64,000 nt of DNA from an uncultured Eubacteriales bacterium (GCA_934546985.1 CAKTEE010000004.1:162168-226167); one strand, 5' to 3'; positions 9,061 to 18,927 are shown, counted from the first letter of the stretch. The notes: a model not told the origin generated them from the letters alone. A program made the numbers and translations.

Positions 9061-10586
9061 AAGCGTTTCCTCCAAATCCATACGCCAAGGCCTGCCAGCA
9101 GCATTAAGATTGGAATAACAGCCATAAAGACTACGCCGTATACATTGGCGTCTTTCAACGTCATGTTCTGCAATTCCTGCGGATCAATGACCTTGGTAAT
9201 CAGGTTGAGTTTTTCAGCGTCGGTATCCGTACTCTTATTAACAATGTTCAGCGCCAGCTCTGCATTGCCGAACGATGGGTTGGAAAGGAAATTGTTTGGA
9301 TTTTTATTATCATAAACAAAATACATACTGCCGCAGACAAAGACATTGGAATACACCCTGCCCTGCTCACCGGAAGACACCAGCTTGGTGCTTCTGGTAA
9401 CTCCGTTATAGGACCCCTTTTGCCCCTGTTCCACAGTCCATGAAGTGCCTGCATCCACAGGGTAAAGTACTGCCGTATCAGATGTTTTTACAATACTTTT
9501 CACAGTAATCCCATTTTTCTCTTCCCAGAGAATATTCAGCGGCCGGCTTTTCGGCAATACTGCAGGCGCATTCAAACCGGCAGTATAATCCGTATCATTA
9601 TAATAGCTGACTACATAAGAAATATCCTGATAAACATTTGCGTTATCACTTTCCACAATCATCTCTTTGCCTACACTGATACCCCATTCTGCCAAAAAAG
9701 CTTCCAGATTATCCAGCCCGCCTACGCTCGGGTCAAGGAATACCATCAGGTTTTTGCCCTTTTCCAGGTATTTGTCCAGCTTCGCCAAATCGTCCTCAGA
9801 ATAGTCGCGCTTTGGACCGGCAATCACCAGAAATTCAGTTGCTTCTTCAATATCGCCGGTTACAATGTTGCAGCTTTTCAGCTCATAACCATTGGAAGTC
9901 AGCATATTTGTATATGCAGACAGGGTTTCTTCATTGTGTCCCGTAAGTATTGTAACAACAGGCAAACTTTCCGCTGTTACATTAATCAGGGAAGAACAAA
10001 CCGCATTTTCAAGATTGGAGCCGGTAACCCTTTTAATATAATAACCCATTTGGAGATAAGTAGAATATTGAGAGTTGTTAACATCATCTACAATGGTCAG
10101 ATAATCGTAATATGTCAAAAGGCGATGACGTTTTTCACTCTTTACAACAATCATTCCATTGCTCAAATCTTCTGTAAACTGCTGGAAATAAGACGGGTCT
10201 GCTGTTTTATCCTTATAGTTCACTGATATCAATGGATTTATCTTTGGAATTTCATTTAAAATCTGGCTGATAGAAGCAAAATACTTTTCAAACGGCTGCG
10301 TGGATGGAATTTCCCTATAAGCATAGCTGCCGTTAGCAAACTGTGCCTCTGTACCGATAACCGTAATTTCAACCTTTTCCTTCACGTTTTTGATATAACT
10401 TTCAGCCTCTTTACTCAGACTGTACGTCGCATTCGGCGTAAGGTCAAGATTCAGCGGAAACCTTTCCGCCAAAGCAGACGCAACAATATTAAAGATAATA
10501 ACAGCCACTACAAACAGTACGGTAAAAACCGTTGCCGCGGCGCCAAATTTAAAGCGCCGGGATTTTGCAGAACTTGAATGGTTCAT
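9057..10586 (-). CDS. GldG-like ABC transporter auxiliary protein
   Basis: A 509-residue membrane protein with an N-terminal helix (about residues 14-38), a large extracytoplasmic region and a C-terminal helix (about 483-504) ending in a positive tail (WIWRKRL). The region after the first helix (LTPNATYSLSKEAESYIKNVKEKVEITV) is typical of the GldG / ABC-type uncharacterised family (DUF7088-like). In gliding Bacteroidetes, GldG works with GldA and GldF; outside them the role is unknown. It begins 13 bases after the permease gene and overlaps the DUF4340 start by four bases, so it belongs to one complex or one regulon. Confidence 0.82.
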   Translation of the reverse strand: MNHSSSAKSRRFKFGAAATVFTVLFVVAVIIFNIVASALAERFPLNLDLTPNATYSLSKEAESYIKNVKEKVEITVIGTEAQFANGSYAYREIPSTQPFEKYFASISQILNEIPKINPLISVNYKDKTADPSYFQQFTEDLSNGMIVVKSEKRHRLLTYYDYLTIVDDVNNSQYSTYLQMGYYIKRVTGSNLENAVCSSLINVTAESLPVVTILTGHNEETLSAYTNMLTSNGYELKSCNIVTGDIEEATEFLVIAGPKRDYSEDDLAKLDKYLEKGKNLMVFLDPSVGGLDNLEAFLAEWGISVGKEMIVESDNANVYQDISYVVSYYNDTDYTAGLNAPAVLPKSRPLNILWEEKNGITVKSIVKTSDTAVLYPVDAGTSWTVEQGQKGSYNGVTRSTKLVSSGEQGRVYSNVFVCGSMYFVYDNKNPNNFLSNPSFGNAELALNIVNKSTDTDAEKLNLITKVIDPQELQNMTLKDANVYGVVFMAVIPILMLLAGLGVWIWRKRL

Positions 10587-10599
10587 TTATGTACCCTCC

Positions 10600-11301
10600 T
10601 TAGCTCCAGCGTTTCTTTTCCTGCAGGCGCACTGTAAGGAACAGGAACACAGCGGCAATACTCAGGAAAAATACAGCGTCGGCATAATTAAACACACCGA
10701 TCATAAAATCGTTATAACGTCCGCTGAATGACATCCAGTCAAGCACCTGGTTCAGCCACGGGACAGCGTCCGTCTTAAAATTATCCATCATCATAACCAC
10801 CATGGAAACAGCAAATGTAGAAACTGCCGCAACCACCTGGCTTTCTGTAATGCTTGAAATAAACAGGCCCACTGCAATAAAAGCGGCGCCCAACAGAACA
10901 GATCCCAGCATTTCCGTCAAGAACACAGTCCATTCTATCGTGCCAAAACTCAAAAGCGAAACCGCCTCAACAACAAATATAATATGGGAAACGATAAACA
11001 CAATCAACGCGGCAAAATATTTGCCTGCAACAATTCCCCATGGGCTGACAGGGGCGGTCATCAGCAGCTGGTCAGTTTTCTGGCGTTTATCTTCGCTCAT
11101 CAACCGCATAGTAAGAATCGGGATAACAAACAGGTTAATGGTAAACATGGAAGTAAACAAATAACTGAAATGCGTAATCGCATAATCAATCACCATGGTT
11201 TTAAAAAACCAGCCGCCGAAAAAGAAATAGATTGCAAGGAACACATAGCCAAGAGGGGAAGCAAAATAGCCCTGCAGTTCCTTCTTTATAATGGCTCTCA
11301 T
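10600..11301 (-). CDS. ABC-2 type permease, GldF-like
   Basis: A 233-residue integral membrane protein with about six hydrophobic segments and the short N-terminal MRAIIKKELQGYFASPLGYV motif seen in GldF/ABC-2 permeases. It would form the membrane channel for the ATPase encoded immediately upstream; start and stop overlap by four bases (ATGA at 11298-11301). The ends of the segments carry the usual MRLMSEDKRQKTDQLLMTAPV coupling loop. The substrate is unknown. The following gene encodes the GldG-like subunit. Confidence 0.88.
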   Translation of the reverse strand: MRAIIKKELQGYFASPLGYVFLAIYFFFGGWFFKTMVIDYAITHFSYLFTSMFTINLFVIPILTMRLMSEDKRQKTDQLLMTAPVSPWGIVAGKYFAALIVFIVSHIIFVVEAVSLLSFGTIEWTVFLTEMLGSVLLGAAFIAVGLFISSITESQVVAAVSTFAVSMVVMMMDNFKTDAVPWLNQVLDWMSFSGRYNDFMIGVFNYADAVFFLSIAAVFLFLTVRLQEKKRWS

Positions 11302-12365
11302 TTGGATTCCTCCTTATCCGGCACATCCTGCGCGCCTTCTTCCTTTGCATCTGCATCCTGCACCGTGTCTGTATTCAATTCGGATTTACGCACACGTTTT
11401 ACCGGGGCACGGTCAATAATCGGCGTAATCTCTTTGCTGCCATCCGTCAATTGCAGGAAGATTTCCTCCAGCGACATTTCAGCGCCTTTCATTCCAAGCA
11501 GCGTCATCCGGCGTTCCGCAAGCTGTTCAAACACACTCTTGCGGATATCCGCACCCGTACGCCCTTCCACTATAAAATCAAAGCTTCCAGGTTCTTTGGA
11601 ACCGAGCGCCGTAACCTTTTCCACATTGGAAGCACCGCGCAGTACACGCTGGATTTCACTTTCATTACCGGCTACACGCACGGTTAGACGGCGGTCACCC
11701 GTCAGGGATTTTGCAAGGCTGTCCGGCGTGCCGTCAGCCACAAGCATCCCCCGGTTAATCACAATGACACGCTTGCAGACTGCCTGAATCTCTGAAAGGA
11801 TATGGGAACTTAAAATAATGGTATGGCTTTGCCCCAAACGTTTAATCAAATTACGGATTTCAATAATCTGCTTTGGGTCAAGGCCGACCGTGGGTTCATC
11901 CAAAATCAGAACCTCAGGGTTACCCACCAATGCCTGGGCAATGCCCACACGCTGGCGGTATCCTTTGGAAAGGTTGCGGATCAGTCTTCCCGCAACATCG
12001 TCGATTTTTACAAGTTCACAAATTTCCTTTAAGTGCGGCGCTTTCGGCAAAGTGCACTTTTTCAGGGCATAAACAAAACCTAAATATTCCCGCACAGTCA
12101 TGTCTGTATAAAGCGGGGGGATTTCCGGCAGATAGCCAATGTGCTTCTTAGCTTCCAGCGGCTTGTCCAGAACATCGAAGCCGTTAATGGAAACTGTGCC
12201 CTCCGTGGGGGAAAGGTAGCCGGTGAGTATATTCATTGTTGTAGATTTTCCCGCGCCGTTCGGCCCAAGAAAACCGAGGATTTCGCCCTTTTCAATAGAA
12301 AAGCTGATATCCTGCACCGCAGCATGGTCGCCATATTTCTTCGTCAGGTGGCTGACCTCAATCAT
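11298..12365 (-). CDS. ABC transporter ATPase, GldA-like
   Basis: A 355-residue cytosolic ATP-binding subunit. Walker A GPNGAGKST is at residues 34-42; the signature is LSKGYRQRVG (about 135) and Walker B is LILDEPTVGLD (about 155). The last 100 residues form a C-terminal extension, charged and acidic at the very end (EEGAQDVPDKEESK), typical of ABC-2 exporters such as the Gld and Nat types. First gene of a four-gene unit (ATPase, permease, GldG-like, DUF4340). It has GGAGGG before the ATG. No clear promoter was recognised in the 235 bases upstream. Confidence 0.93.
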   Translation of the reverse strand: MIEVSHLTKKYGDHAAVQDISFSIEKGEILGFLGPNGAGKSTTMNILTGYLSPTEGTVSINGFDVLDKPLEAKKHIGYLPEIPPLYTDMTVREYLGFVYALKKCTLPKAPHLKEICELVKIDDVAGRLIRNLSKGYRQRVGIAQALVGNPEVLILDEPTVGLDPKQIIEIRNLIKRLGQSHTIILSSHILSEIQAVCKRVIVINRGMLVADGTPDSLAKSLTGDRRLTVRVAGNESEIQRVLRGASNVEKVTALGSKEPGSFDFIVEGRTGADIRKSVFEQLAERRMTLLGMKGAEMSLEEIFLQLTDGSKEITPIIDRAPVKRVRKSELNTDTVQDADAKEEGAQDVPDKEESK

Positions 12366-12600
12366 GTATATCCCTCCTGTATTTCCTGAAAAATCAATAA
12401 TCAGCTAAGAATACCATACCCGCATGCTGTTCCCGCCGCATTGCGCAAATGTAAACAGTTTTTTAACATACATGCATAATGGCTAATAACTTATATATAT
12501 TACACTAAAATTTCTAATAAAGAAAGGTTTATAACAGGTTTTTATTGAAAAGTTATGCTGAAAAGATATTTTTTTGTACAATTACCACTAAAATTACCAA

Positions 12601-13404
12601 TTACAGGCAAATACCGAATATCTCCTGTGCATTTTTCCAGAAAATCATTTCCTGCTCTTTCTCCGTCAGAGGCAGCCGGCGCAGTTTTTCAAGTTCTTCC
12701 TCATAAGTCCACATAGGGTAATCCGTACCAAACAGCACACGGTCTGCACCGTACATTTGAATGATTTTATAAGCCTCCTCATCACTCATGGAATACAGGG
12801 CGGAACAGGTGTCCACACAAATACGCTTGCGCGGCACAATCCATTCAATTGCCTGCCGCCATTCCGACCAGCCGCCGAAATGCGCGGCGATAATCTGAAG
12901 GTCTGGGAATTCATCGCTTACCTGCGCAATACGGCGCGGCGAAGAATAAGAATAGCGGTAATCCCCCGCATGGAATAACACCGGAAGTTTCCCTTCCAAA
13001 TATGCATAAATACGTTTTGCCGCCGGTGAATCTACATAAAATTCCTGAAAATCAGGATGGAGTTTAATTCCTTTCAGCCCCAGAGAAATAATCCGGTCAA
13101 TCTCTTCCTCCGGGCTTTCCATATCAGGGTGCAGTGTACCTAACCCCGTTACTTTGCCCGGATTTGCTTTCATCTGCACCGCAATAAAATCATTAATGGA
13201 ATGCACCTGTTCTGGACGGGTTGCCGCAGAAAACACCACATAATGGTCCACTTTTGCCTGTTTTCCTAATTCCATTAGCCGTGTCAGAGTACCGTCTGCT
13301 TCCATACTGTGAAAATTATTATAAAAATTTCCAATCGCCACACTTGCCTTTCCTGCAATTTTATCCGGAAAAATATGCGTGTGTGCATCAATCAATTTTC
13401 CCAT
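12601..13404 (-). CDS. Amidohydrolase-family metal-dependent hydrolase
   Basis: A 267-residue TIM-barrel hydrolase of the amidohydrolase-2 type. Metal ligands are visible: HTH at residues 8-10, FHAGDY (middle), IIAAHFGGW and FGTDYPMW toward the C-terminus, where the Asp acts as catalytic base. Relatives act as decarboxylases or lactonases; the substrate here is unknown. The frame is open from 13428, but the ATG at 13404 has AAGGAAGG upstream and gives the canonical N-terminus MGKLIDAHTH. It stands alone and is divergent from the DUF1015 gene. Confidence 0.88.
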   Translation of the reverse strand: MGKLIDAHTHIFPDKIAGKASVAIGNFYNNFHSMEADGTLTRLMELGKQAKVDHYVVFSAATRPEQVHSINDFIAVQMKANPGKVTGLGTLHPDMESPEEEIDRIISLGLKGIKLHPDFQEFYVDSPAAKRIYAYLEGKLPVLFHAGDYRYSYSSPRRIAQVSDEFPDLQIIAAHFGGWSEWRQAIEWIVPRKRICVDTCSALYSMSDEEAYKIIQMYGADRVLFGTDYPMWTYEEELEKLRRLPLTEKEQEMIFWKNAQEIFGICL

Positions 13405-13497
13405 GCGATTTCCTTCCTTTTCAAGCAATTTACAAGGCTTTTATTATACTCTCTCCAAGTTATATTGTCAAAAATCCGGCCTTTGGCAAAGTTGGTG

Positions 13498-13527
13498 TTG
13501 ACTTTATAGGCGAATACCCTTTAATAT
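13498..13527 (+). promoter_or_regulatory. Possible promoter of the DUF1015 gene
   Basis: TTGACT (13498-13503) and TAATAT (13522-13527) with an 18-base spacer, about 40 bases before the ATG at 13569. The -10 is imperfect. Confidence 0.4.
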
Positions 13528-13568
13528 AGTAATGGTAAGTAAGAATGAAAATGTTAGGAGTGTAGTTT

Positions 13569-14855
13569 ATGGCTGAAATCAAAGCTTTTAAGGCACTGCG
13601 TTTCACACCGAAAGCAGGCCCGATTTCTGAGCTTGCCTGCCCGCCATACGATATCATCAGCGAAGAACAGCGCAAGGCTTATCTGGAAAAAAACGAACAC
13701 AACGTTATCCGTTTGGAACTTCCGCGGGAAGGACAGGATCCTTATGCCCGCGCAGGAGAGATTTTGCGCCAGTGGGAAGCTGACGGGATTGTGGCAACTG
13801 AAGACGAGGATGCGCTTTACATTTATGAGGAAGAATTCACCGCCCGCGGCAAGCGCAGCAGCATCCGCGGTTTCGTTTGCCGCGTTAAGCTGGAAGAATT
13901 CTCTAAGGAAATTGTCCTGCCCCATGAAGAAACGCTTTCCAAAGCAAAAAAAGACCGTTTTCAGCTTATGGACGCAACTATGTGCAATTTCAGCCAGATT
14001 TACTCCCTGTATATGGATGAGTCCGGCACTACCAGAAGCAGGATTGAAGCCCTCTCTGCCGGGAAACCGGATATTGAGTTCACTGACGGAGAAGGCATTG
14101 TGCAAAGACTATGGATTATCAAGGATAAAAGCGCAATTCAATCAATCTGCGGTGATTTTACCGACCGTAAACTTTATATTGCAGACGGACACCACCGTTA
14201 TGAAACCGCACTGAATTTCCGCGATTCCCTGCGTGAGCGTGGGCTTGCCAAAGAAGGCGACGCGGCAGATTATGTCATGATGATGCTGGTTGATATGGAA
14301 AACCCGGGCTTAGTAGTATTCCCAACACACCGCCTTGTGCGCGACCTTGCCCAATTTGACAAAGACGCTATCATCAATGCCTGCGGGGAATATTTTGATG
14401 TGACAGCCAAAACAGGCATTGCCAATATGGAAGATGAATTGGAAAAGCTGTACGAACAGGGAGAAAAAGCTTTCGGCTTCTACTGCGGCGGAGACGAATG
14501 GACACAGCTTGTCCTGAAAGATAAAACGGTTATGGCGTCCATGCTGCCGGATAAAAGCGAAGCTCTGCGCAATCTCGATGTATCCGTACTGCATACCCTT
14601 GTTCTGGAAAAGCTCATGGGCATTGACAAGGAAAACATGGCAAAGCAAATCAATCTGACCTACACTAAAATATTTGACGAAGCCATCGATGGTGTTCAAA
14701 AGGGCGATTTCCAGTGTGCATTTATTCTAAATCCTACCAGAGTGGAAGAAATCCGCGATGTAGCCGGCGCAGGAGAAAAAATGCCGCAGAAATCCACTTA
14801 TTTCTATCCAAAAATTATCACTGGCCTTGTGATGAACAAGCTGACTGATAAATAG
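13569..14855 (+). CDS. DUF1015 family protein
   Basis: A 428-residue soluble protein matching DUF1015 over its full length. Landmarks are the N-terminal FRALRFTPKAG-type segment with CPPYDIIS, the NVIRLELPR block, and the central ADGHHRYETALNF motif (about residues 200-212). The family is widespread in anaerobes and is often described as an uncharacterised conserved protein, sometimes near serine or phosphoserine metabolism; no reaction can be assigned from this sequence. It has a GGAGTG ribosome site, its own promoter and its own terminator (14886-14924), so it is monocistronic. Confidence 0.9.
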   Translation: MAEIKAFKALRFTPKAGPISELACPPYDIISEEQRKAYLEKNEHNVIRLELPREGQDPYARAGEILRQWEADGIVATEDEDALYIYEEEFTARGKRSSIRGFVCRVKLEEFSKEIVLPHEETLSKAKKDRFQLMDATMCNFSQIYSLYMDESGTTRSRIEALSAGKPDIEFTDGEGIVQRLWIIKDKSAIQSICGDFTDRKLYIADGHHRYETALNFRDSLRERGLAKEGDAADYVMMMLVDMENPGLVVFPTHRLVRDLAQFDKDAIINACGEYFDVTAKTGIANMEDELEKLYEQGEKAFGFYCGGDEWTQLVLKDKTVMASMLPDKSEALRNLDVSVLHTLVLEKLMGIDKENMAKQINLTYTKIFDEAIDGVQKGDFQCAFILNPTRVEEIRDVAGAGEKMPQKSTYFYPKIITGLVMNKLTDK

Positions 14856-14885
14856 CAATCCGTCAACAAAAATATAAAATAAACC

Positions 14886-14924
14886 AAAGGCAGGCACAGG
14901 AAAAATCAAGCTGTGCCTGCCTTT
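14886..14924 (+). terminator. Terminator of the DUF1015 gene
   Basis: A 14-bp stem (AAAGGCAGGCACAG and complement) followed by TTTTC TTT. It lies 30 bases after the stop codon. Confidence 0.85.
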
Positions 14925-15029
14925 TCTTTATAATATCATTTTACTTAGACCAAATATATTTAAAACCATCGGCAGTTTATATTTGAAAAACGCCTTTCTT
15001 TGATTCAGACAAGCGTTTTTATTTTATCC

Positions 15030-15671
15030 TTACAGAAAAAAACGCAGGACAGAAATTATTACCAGCAACGCGCCGGAAATGATATTCCATATCCTGTTGT
15101 TTCCCCAATGCAGTTTTTCCAAGCGCGCGCCGAAAAAATCACCAATACACAGCATGCAAAGCTGACAGATACCTGCCGCAATGGGAATAACCATACTGTT
15201 TAACCCTGACACTGCACTGCTGATGCCTACGCCGAAGGAGTCAATGCTCAGCGCAACGCCTAAGTATACCGCCTCAAACACATCAATACGGTTGGATTTA
15301 TCAAAATCACAGGAAATCGGGTCACGGACAATCTTAATAGTAATTCCAAAAGGTTTAATAAAAATACTTTTCAGCGTGCCGCATTTTTTCTTTCTTTTGG
15401 GTTCTTCCCCAACGAATGCCTGAAAAATAATAAAGCATCCCAAAAGCGCAAGCATACCCGCACCGATAAATTTTGCAATCCCGGGATTGAGCAGGGAAAG
15501 AATCATGCCACCCAAAAACACTGCTGAGCCTGTAATAAAAATAGAAATGCCGCAGATAATCAGGCGGGACAGGAATGGAACCCTGATTTTCCGCACCCCA
15601 TAGGAAATTCCAATGCCCAGCGCATCCATACTTAGGGATACAGCAAGCAACAAACAACCGATGAAATCCAT
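15030..15671 (-). CDS. YtaF-like sporulation membrane protein (MntP family)
   Basis: A 213-residue polytopic membrane protein. Two internally repeated halves carry the acidic transmembrane motif of the MntP/YtaF family: LAVSLSMDALGIGISYG near the N-terminus and LGVALSIDSFGVGISSA in the second half; a charged cytoplasmic loop (EEPKRKKKCGTLK) separates them. YtaF is a sporulation-associated relative of manganese exporters; transport of Mn2+ is not shown. The frame is open from 15857, but the start is set at ATG 15671, behind AAAGGGGG and at the conserved MDFIGCLL N-terminus. Divergent from the P-type ATPase gene. Confidence 0.85.
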   Translation of the reverse strand: MDFIGCLLLAVSLSMDALGIGISYGVRKIRVPFLSRLIICGISIFITGSAVFLGGMILSLLNPGIAKFIGAGMLALLGCFIIFQAFVGEEPKRKKKCGTLKSIFIKPFGITIKIVRDPISCDFDKSNRIDVFEAVYLGVALSIDSFGVGISSAVSGLNSMVIPIAAGICQLCMLCIGDFFGARLEKLHWGNNRIWNIISGALLVIISVLRFFL

Positions 15672-15796
15672 ACAATTCCCCCTTTCCGAAGGATTTTCTT
15701 TTACCAGTATATGAAAACATGCCTGTCTGTGCCTGTAATAAAAGCATAGACAAGGCATATAAATTACTGAAAAGAAAAAGTATGGAGGTAATAATA

Positions 15797-18475
15797 TTGG
15801 ATTGGCATAGCATGACAAACAGGGACGTGCTGGAACATTTCCACTCCGACCCGACAAAGGGGCTAAGTTTCCATGAAGTCCACCATTACCAGGAAAAATA
15901 CGGGAAAAACATCCTGAAAGAAAAGAAACAGAAAAGCCTCCTGCGGAAATTTATGGAACAATTTTCTGATTTCATGGTGATTATCCTGCTCATAGCTGCA
16001 GCAGTGTCTTTCATCACCTCTTATATGGATGGCAGCGGTGATATTCTTGACCCGATTATTATTTTGGTGATTGTTATTGTTAACGCCATCACCGGCGTAA
16101 TTCAGGAAAGCAAAGCGGAGAAAGCCATCAACGCCCTGCGAAAAATGTCCGCGCCTACAACCAAGGTCATGCGCGGCGGCAAACAATTAGAACTGGATTC
16201 CGGCGAGCTTGTCCCCGGGGATATTATCATCCTTGACACCGGCGACCTTGTTCCGGCAGACGCACGTCTGCTGGATGCAACCAACCTAAAAACAGATGAA
16301 TCTGCATTAACAGGCGAATCCCTGCCGGTAGATAAAGACGCTTCCCGCACCTGCGAGAGCGGCGCGCTGGTAGGCGACCGAAAAAATATGATATTTTCCG
16401 CAAGCATTGTTACCTGCGGGCATTGTAAGGCCGTGGTAACGGAAACGGGTATGAACACCGAAGTCGGCAAAATCGCGGGAATGATTAACGACGGCGAAGC
16501 TGCGCAAACACCTTTGCAAAACAAACTGGAACAAATCGGCAAAATGCTGGGAATCGGCGCAATGGCAATCTGCGCGATTATTTTCGTGATGGGGCTGATT
16601 CAAAAAATTCCGCCGCTGGATATGTTTATGATTTCTGTCAGCCTTGCAGTTGCGGCAATTCCGGAGGGCCTACCTGCAATTGTTACCATCGTGCTTGCCA
16701 TCGGCGTTCAGCGCATGGTTAAAAAACATGCCATTGTACGGCGACTGCCCGCAGTTGAAACTTTAGGCAGCGCAACGGTTATTTGTTCTGACAAAACCGG
16801 AACCCTGACCCAAAACAAAATGACGGTTATGGAGACGGCTTCTTCACAGGGCACGGTAACAATGGATTCCCGTGAGGGCAAAGAAATCTTAACCCTTGCC
16901 GCGCTTTGCAACAACTCTGTTTTACACGGGCGCAAGCCGGATTGGACGGCACAAGGATTCCCCACCGAAACAGCCCTCGTTATTGCCGCTGCACAGCATG
17001 GGTTAATTAAAACCCAGCTTGATTTTGAATATAAACGGCTGAAAGAACTCCCCTTTGACTCCTCACGAAAACTTATGACAACAATTCATCAATTAAAATC
17101 CGGCGGATACCGTGTAATTACCAAGGGCGCGCCGGATATCCTTATCCGCAAAACCGCCGCCTATACTACAGGAAACGGCTCTGCGGCAATGACGGACGGA
17201 AAGCGTGCGGAAATTGAACGCATTAACGCGGCAATGGCTGGCAAAGCCATGCGCGTAATTGCTGTGGCATATCGGGATATTGCAAATCTGCCTTCCGACC
17301 CTGCAACAGCAGAGCGCGACCTGATTTTCTGCGGGCTTTTAGGAATGCAGGACCCACCCCGGCCGCAGGCAAAAGAGGCAGTACGCCTGTGCAAAGGTGC
17401 AGGTATCAAGCCTGTAATGATTACAGGCGACCACGTGCTGACTGCTTCAGCAATCGCAAAAGAACTGGGCATTTTGGAGCACGGCGACAAAGCGATGACC
17501 GGTGCAGAACTTGACCGTATCCCCGAAGAAGAGCTTACAAAAGCAATCCGCGGCACAACAGTTTTCGCCCGTGTGACTCCAGAGCATAAAGTACGTATCG
17601 TGAAGGCTTTCCAGTCTGCGGGTGAGGTTGTCGCTATGACAGGCGACGGCGTTAATGACGCGCCTGCACTGAAAACTGCGGATATTGGCTGTGCCATGGG
17701 GCAGGGCGGCACTGAAGTTGCGAAAGCAGCTTCGGATATGATTCTGACCGACGACAACTTTTCCACCATCGTCGGCGCGGTACGGGAAGGGCGCGGAATT
17801 TATGAAAATATCAAAAAAGCGGCGCACTTCCTGATTTCCAGCAATATTGGTGAAATTATTACCATTTTCACTGCTTCCCTGCTCCGCCTGCCGACGCCCC
17901 TTCTGCCGATTCAGCTATTATGGGTAAACCTTGTTACAGACTCCCTTCCCGCAATGGCATTGGGAGTGGAACCGGTGGAAGAAGATATTATGGAACGCAA
18001 ACCGGTCAGCCCGAAAGAGCATTTGTTCTCCGGCGGCCGGGGAATTGAAATTGCGCTGGAAGGCGCGCTGATTGGCGCCCTTGCCTTGCTTGCTTTTACT
18101 GTGGGCAGAATATGGTTCAATATTGCTGCGGCGCGCACCATGACTTTTGCTGTGCTGAGCCTTTCCCAACTGGTGCATGCGTTTAACATGCGTTCGTCCC
18201 ATTCCTTGTTTCACATTGGTTTCACAAGCAATAAAAAAATGGTGTTCAGCTTCTTGGTCTGCCTTGCCTTACAGGTAGGCGTTATTATGTATGAACCGCT
18301 GTCGGTCATTTTCAAGACGACTCCGCTGGGCTTTTTCGAATGGGCGATTGTCGCCGGGTTAGCCCTTGTACCGTTTTTTGCAGTAGAACTGGAAAAACGG
18401 ATTTCTGCAAAAAGCAAAAGCAGAAAAGAAAAGAAAAACAGGCAGAATTTCAGCCTGAAAAAAAGCGGCATATAA
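15797..18475 (+). CDS. P-type Ca2+-transporting ATPase
   Basis: An 892-residue P2-type ATPase of the SERCA/PMCA-like bacterial group that pumps Ca2+ out of the cell. The phosphorylated Asp lies in DKTGTLT (about residue 332); TGES, the KGAPD nucleotide site and GDGVNDAPAL are present. Calcium-site residues match SERCA: PEGLP in M4 (about 288), SSNIGE in M5 and NLVTD in M6. The start is placed at TTG 15797, eight bases after GGAGG (15784-15788); an in-frame ATG overlaps that Shine-Dalgarno and another lies at 15812. Its 5' region is divergent from ytaF. The substrate is inferred from these residues, not tested. Confidence 0.92.
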   Translation: MDWHSMTNRDVLEHFHSDPTKGLSFHEVHHYQEKYGKNILKEKKQKSLLRKFMEQFSDFMVIILLIAAAVSFITSYMDGSGDILDPIIILVIVIVNAITGVIQESKAEKAINALRKMSAPTTKVMRGGKQLELDSGELVPGDIIILDTGDLVPADARLLDATNLKTDESALTGESLPVDKDASRTCESGALVGDRKNMIFSASIVTCGHCKAVVTETGMNTEVGKIAGMINDGEAAQTPLQNKLEQIGKMLGIGAMAICAIIFVMGLIQKIPPLDMFMISVSLAVAAIPEGLPAIVTIVLAIGVQRMVKKHAIVRRLPAVETLGSATVICSDKTGTLTQNKMTVMETASSQGTVTMDSREGKEILTLAALCNNSVLHGRKPDWTAQGFPTETALVIAAAQHGLIKTQLDFEYKRLKELPFDSSRKLMTTIHQLKSGGYRVITKGAPDILIRKTAAYTTGNGSAAMTDGKRAEIERINAAMAGKAMRVIAVAYRDIANLPSDPATAERDLIFCGLLGMQDPPRPQAKEAVRLCKGAGIKPVMITGDHVLTASAIAKELGILEHGDKAMTGAELDRIPEEELTKAIRGTTVFARVTPEHKVRIVKAFQSAGEVVAMTGDGVNDAPALKTADIGCAMGQGGTEVAKAASDMILTDDNFSTIVGAVREGRGIYENIKKAAHFLISSNIGEIITIFTASLLRLPTPLLPIQLLWVNLVTDSLPAMALGVEPVEEDIMERKPVSPKEHLFSGGRGIEIALEGALIGALALLAFTVGRIWFNIAAARTMTFAVLSLSQLVHAFNMRSSHSLFHIGFTSNKKMVFSFLVCLALQVGVIMYEPLSVIFKTTPLGFFEWAIVAGLALVPFFAVELEKRISAKSKSRKEKKNRQNFSLKKSGI

Positions 18476-18479
18476 TAAA

Positions 18480-18520
18480 AACCCCGTCCTGCCGGCTCAA
18501 ATAAGCGGCAGAACGGGGTT
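18480..18520. terminator. Bidirectional terminator
   Basis: A stem of 8 bp, one mismatch and 6 bp (AACCCCGT-C-CTGCCG and complement) between the convergent Ca2+-ATPase and superoxide reductase genes. Confidence 0.85.
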
Positions 18521-18540
18521 AAATTCTGTTATCATTCGGG

Positions 18541-18927
18541 TTAAATTTCTTTTTTCCAAAGCCCATGGAGGTTACAGTAAGCAAAAACGGCAAGCGGCTC
18601 ATCATCTTCCAGCAAAAAGACTGCTTTCGGCTCATTATCCGGAGTGAGATTCTTTCTTTGTCCGCCGCACCTTGTTTCAAGGTAAATCCACTGAATGGAA
18701 TGCTCCTGCGTCATCGGATGTCCGGCAGAGCCAACGAATACGGTAACGGCGTTACCTTCAACAGTGACAACAGGGACGTGCTTTTCCTGCGCTGCGTCTG
18801 TGGTGTTAGGTACAAGCTCAGTCATCTCCTCACCACAGCAAATCATTGGTACGCCCGCATTGTTCACCAGACCAACCAGATTACCGCAGTGCTTGCAAAG
18901 GAAAAATTTCTGTTCGTTTCTTTTCAT
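18541..18927 (-). CDS. dfx: Desulfoferrodoxin (2Fe superoxide reductase)
   Basis: Reduces superoxide to hydrogen peroxide in the cytosol of anaerobes. The 128-residue protein has both domains: an N-terminal desulforedoxin-type centre I (C11, C14, C30, C31) and a neelaredoxin-type centre II with ligands H50, H70, H76, C118 and H121. The usual Lys near the active site is K49 in EKHVPVV. The frame can be read from a GTG at 18936, but ATG 18927 has AGGAG at the right distance. Monocistronic, ending at the shared terminator at 18480. The peroxide it makes could be removed by the Mn catalase at 55.9 kb. Confidence 0.95.
   Translation of the reverse strand: MKRNEQKFFLCKHCGNLVGLVNNAGVPMICCGEEMTELVPNTTDAAQEKHVPVVTVEGNAVTVFVGSAGHPMTQEHSIQWIYLETRCGGQRKNLTPDNEPKAVFLLEDDEPLAVFAYCNLHGLWKKEI

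Noticed and set aside
13554..14105. Minus-strand 183-codon frame inside the DUF1015 gene
   Set aside because: Antisense shadow; the plus-strand protein is conserved and has a ribosome site.
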